From an uncultured Verrucomicrobiales bacterium (GTDB lineage Bacteria > Verrucomicrobiota > Verrucomicrobiia > Verrucomicrobiales > Akkermansiaceae): DNA of 6,437 bases. Below the pieces are notes generated by a model that was not told the origin of the DNA, made no database searches, and worked only from the letters and a program-made list of their open reading frames with translations. How positions within the stretch are numbered: the stretch's first letter is position 1; each line of letters starts with the position of its first letter. Below, one piece after another: positions 5,725 through 6,437 of the stretch. Position numbers and translations under genes: made by a program. The stretch is from positions 1 through 6,437 of the forward strand of contig CALABM010000114.1 in assembly GCA_937885815.1 (NCBI GenBank), in the 5' to 3' direction.

Positions 5725-5856
5725 CAGTGTGCATACTGACAATCGAACACCGCACCACATGCAGCCGTCGCTGGTTCCGAATCAGTATGCCTACACAAAC
5801 ACACAAAACCCCTCCAGCAAGGCTAGGAAACTCCCGACGTTGGGATTGTCTCTATC

Positions 5857-5896
5857 CATCGCTTGCAAGAGTCTTTTTATCCTCTTGCAAGCGATG
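5857..5896. repeat. Perfect 15-bp hairpin, possible terminator
   Basis: CATCGCTTGCAAGAG at 5857-5871 is exactly complementary to CTCTTGCAAGCGATG at 5882-5896, with the 10-base loop TCTTTTTATC. Downstream comes TTTCATTTC, an interrupted T-tract, so it may be an inefficient terminator for the tcmP operon, about 175 bases after its last stop. Fifteen perfect pairs are more than a terminator needs; a small structured RNA or a recombination site are alternatives. Confidence 0.6.
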
Positions 5897-6010
5897 TTTC
5901 ATTTCAGGTTGGCACTCGGTGAAAAATGGCACTTAAACTATTGATTTTGTGTTGCTTTTCAGTTCAAAGCCTCTTTGCTTGCCGATATACCCACATCTCA
6001 CTAAAAATCG

Positions 6011-6172
6011 CCTACCTGTCGCGGCGTAGCCTTGGCGAAGACGGAAGCTCACAGAATCAACAGATTGCAGATTCGAAGCATCTTTAGTGACCCTAAAAGG
6101 CGTTCGCGCTTAGGAAAACGGGCTTCCGGCTTCTCTACGATACGCCGTGACAGGTAGGCATGCTTCCGTCTT
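6011..6172. repeat. Interleaved long inverted repeats (A-B-A'-B')
   Basis: Arm A (6011-6028, CCTACCTGTCGCGGCGTA) is the reverse complement of A' (6141-6158) with one mismatch in 18. Arm B (6038-6048, AAGACGGAAGC) is the exact reverse complement of B' (6162-6172). The order A, B, A', B' means the two pairings cross instead of nesting. A shorter 8-base pair lies at 5998-6005 (TCACTAAA) and 6083-6090 (TTTAGTGA). GCTTCCG recurs at 6122-6128, 6162-6168 and 6411-6417. The sequence between, 6049-6140, has no recognisable gene. It may be a degenerate small inverted-repeat element, recombinase binding sites or a pseudoknotted RNA. Confidence 0.6.
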
Positions 6173-6241
6173 AGGTCTTCCTTGACCTCTCTTGTCCTGA
6201 GGGGCGGTGGTAAACCGGGGAACTTATTCATCGCACACAAC

Positions 6242-6271
6242 AGGTCAGGGGTTCGAATCCCCTATGCTCTG
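6242..6271 (+). tRNA. tRNA 3'-end fragment, probable attachment site
   Basis: AGGTC (6242-6246) has the form of a variable loop. AGGGG-TTCGAAT-CCCCT (6247-6263) is a complete T arm with a perfect 5-bp stem. ATGCTCT (6264-6270) would be the 3' acceptor strand and G6271 the discriminator base. The matching 5' acceptor strand (about AGAGCAT or GGAGCAT) is not found upstream within tRNA distance, and the bases before ACAAC (6237-6241) do not pair to make an anticodon stem. So only the 3' part of a tRNA gene is present and it is not functional as it stands. This is the typical trace left where a tyrosine-recombinase element integrated into a tRNA 3' end. The tRNA identity cannot be read safely. 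Confidence 0.6.
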
Positions 6272-6437
6272 TAACAAGGCTCCGATTGGGTAGAGAGATG
6301 GGTGTGGCGACGCGGCCATTAGCTGACCTGACGGCCCCGCTCGCCCCCGGCTGGAGCCGGGGTACCGGCTCGGAGGTGTCCTCGCCTCTCGGGGCGCGGG
6401 AGCCCACCGGGCTTCCGCGTGTGCTCAACAACCGCTC
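6272..6437. other. Very GC-rich right flank, probably chromosome or another element
   Basis: GC content rises to about 77% in bases 6301-6360. CCCCGGC-TGGA-GCCGGGG near 6346-6363 is a strong GC hairpin with no T-run. A plus-strand frame from ATG 6298 is open to the window end (46 codons) with GC-rich third positions, but the minus strand is also open in the register that shares those third positions, and the peptide matches nothing I know. I therefore do not call a gene. The sharp composition change at the tRNA fragment supports an island boundary near 6271. Confidence 0.45.

Larger units (their letters stand above)
5683..6240. other. Non-coding region rich in inverted repeats
   Basis: I see no supported gene in these roughly 560 bases. 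Short open frames on both strands are arginine-, serine- or proline-rich, run through the palindromes and match nothing I recognise. The region holds two perfect palindromes, a 9-base inverted pair (GCATACTGA at 5731-5739 and TCAGTATGC at 5782-5790), a 15-bp hairpin and interleaved long inverted repeats, and leads into a tRNA fragment. This resembles the end of an integrative element, with possible recombinase or replication binding sites, more than ordinary intergenic DNA. No integrase gene is in the window. Confidence 0.5.

Noticed and set aside
5691..5944. Two overlapping plus-strand frames of 71-81 residues after the radical-SAM-like gene
   Set aside because: They run through the palindromes and the 15-bp hairpin, lack ribosome-binding sites, overlap each other and match no family I recognise.
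6049..6240. 63-residue minus-strand frame
   Set aside because: It covers the interleaved inverted repeats; its basic composition reflects those repeats, and no start signal or family resemblance is seen.
6197..6271. Complete tRNA gene
   Set aside because: Seven bases at the expected 5' end do not pair with ATGCTCT, and no anticodon stem forms; only the T arm and 3' strand are convincing.
6228..6431. 67-residue minus-strand frame ending in RGFEPLT
   Set aside because: RGFEPLT is the usual antisense translation of a tRNA T arm, so the frame is an artefact of the tRNA fragment at 6242-6271.
6298..6437. Plus-strand frame open to the window end
   Set aside because: Third positions are GC-rich, but the antisense frame shares those positions, the start signal is weak, and 46 codons are too few to identify a product.
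1..6437. CRISPR array
   Set aside because: No regularly spaced direct repeats were seen. The repeats present are inverted and few.

Overview
The window looks like a laterally acquired accessory segment in a GC-rich bacterium, probably a high-GC Gram-positive. That host guess is an inference from composition and is weak. Hand counts on single 60-base lines give about 68% GC in the insertion-sequence remnant at the left (121-180) and about 77% GC at the far right (6301-6360). They give about 45-48% in the restriction-modification genes and only 30-37% in the last two genes. The window therefore appears to be a mosaic of at least three compositional layers.

Left edge (1-342): the last codons of an ISL3-type transposase, a structured non-coding tail with a perfect 17-bp-arm palindrome (a bidirectional terminator candidate), and a probable right terminal repeat ending near 342. 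Bases 343-588 are non-coding and carry a promoter with a small inverted repeat just upstream. A 108-residue orphan protein (589-915) follows, probably on a near-leaderless transcript, and ends in a terminator-like hairpin.

Centre (999-3597): a strong extended -10 promoter drives a DpnII-type GATC restriction-modification operon. It holds a Dam/DpnM-like adenine methyltransferase, a DpnII-family endonuclease and a DpnA-like second methyltransferase, packed with an ATGA overlap and a zero-base junction. The endonuclease lies between the two methyltransferases, unlike the dpnM-dpnA-dpnB order of Streptococcus pneumoniae. By family knowledge, DpnM protects duplex GATC, DpnII cuts unmethylated GATC, and DpnA can methylate single-stranded incoming DNA. 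GATC occurs only seven times in the window by my scan, against about 25 expected.

Right part (3686-5682): a two-gene, translationally overlapping, AT-rich module. It encodes a TcmP-like three-Cys-motif partner protein with a methyltransferase-like glycine-rich motif, and a small radical-SAM-like protein with a Cys-x3-Cys-x3-Cys cluster motif. The pair is a recognised family association, but I know of no established biochemical function for it. It is the best candidate here for an undescribed system, perhaps a nucleic-acid modification or defence module.

Right edge (5683-6437): no convincing gene. It holds two short perfect palindromes, a perfect 15-bp hairpin, a set of interleaved long inverted repeats, and the 3' end of a tRNA gene without its 5' half. 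That last item is what an integrative-element attachment site usually leaves. GC-rich, probably chromosomal sequence follows.
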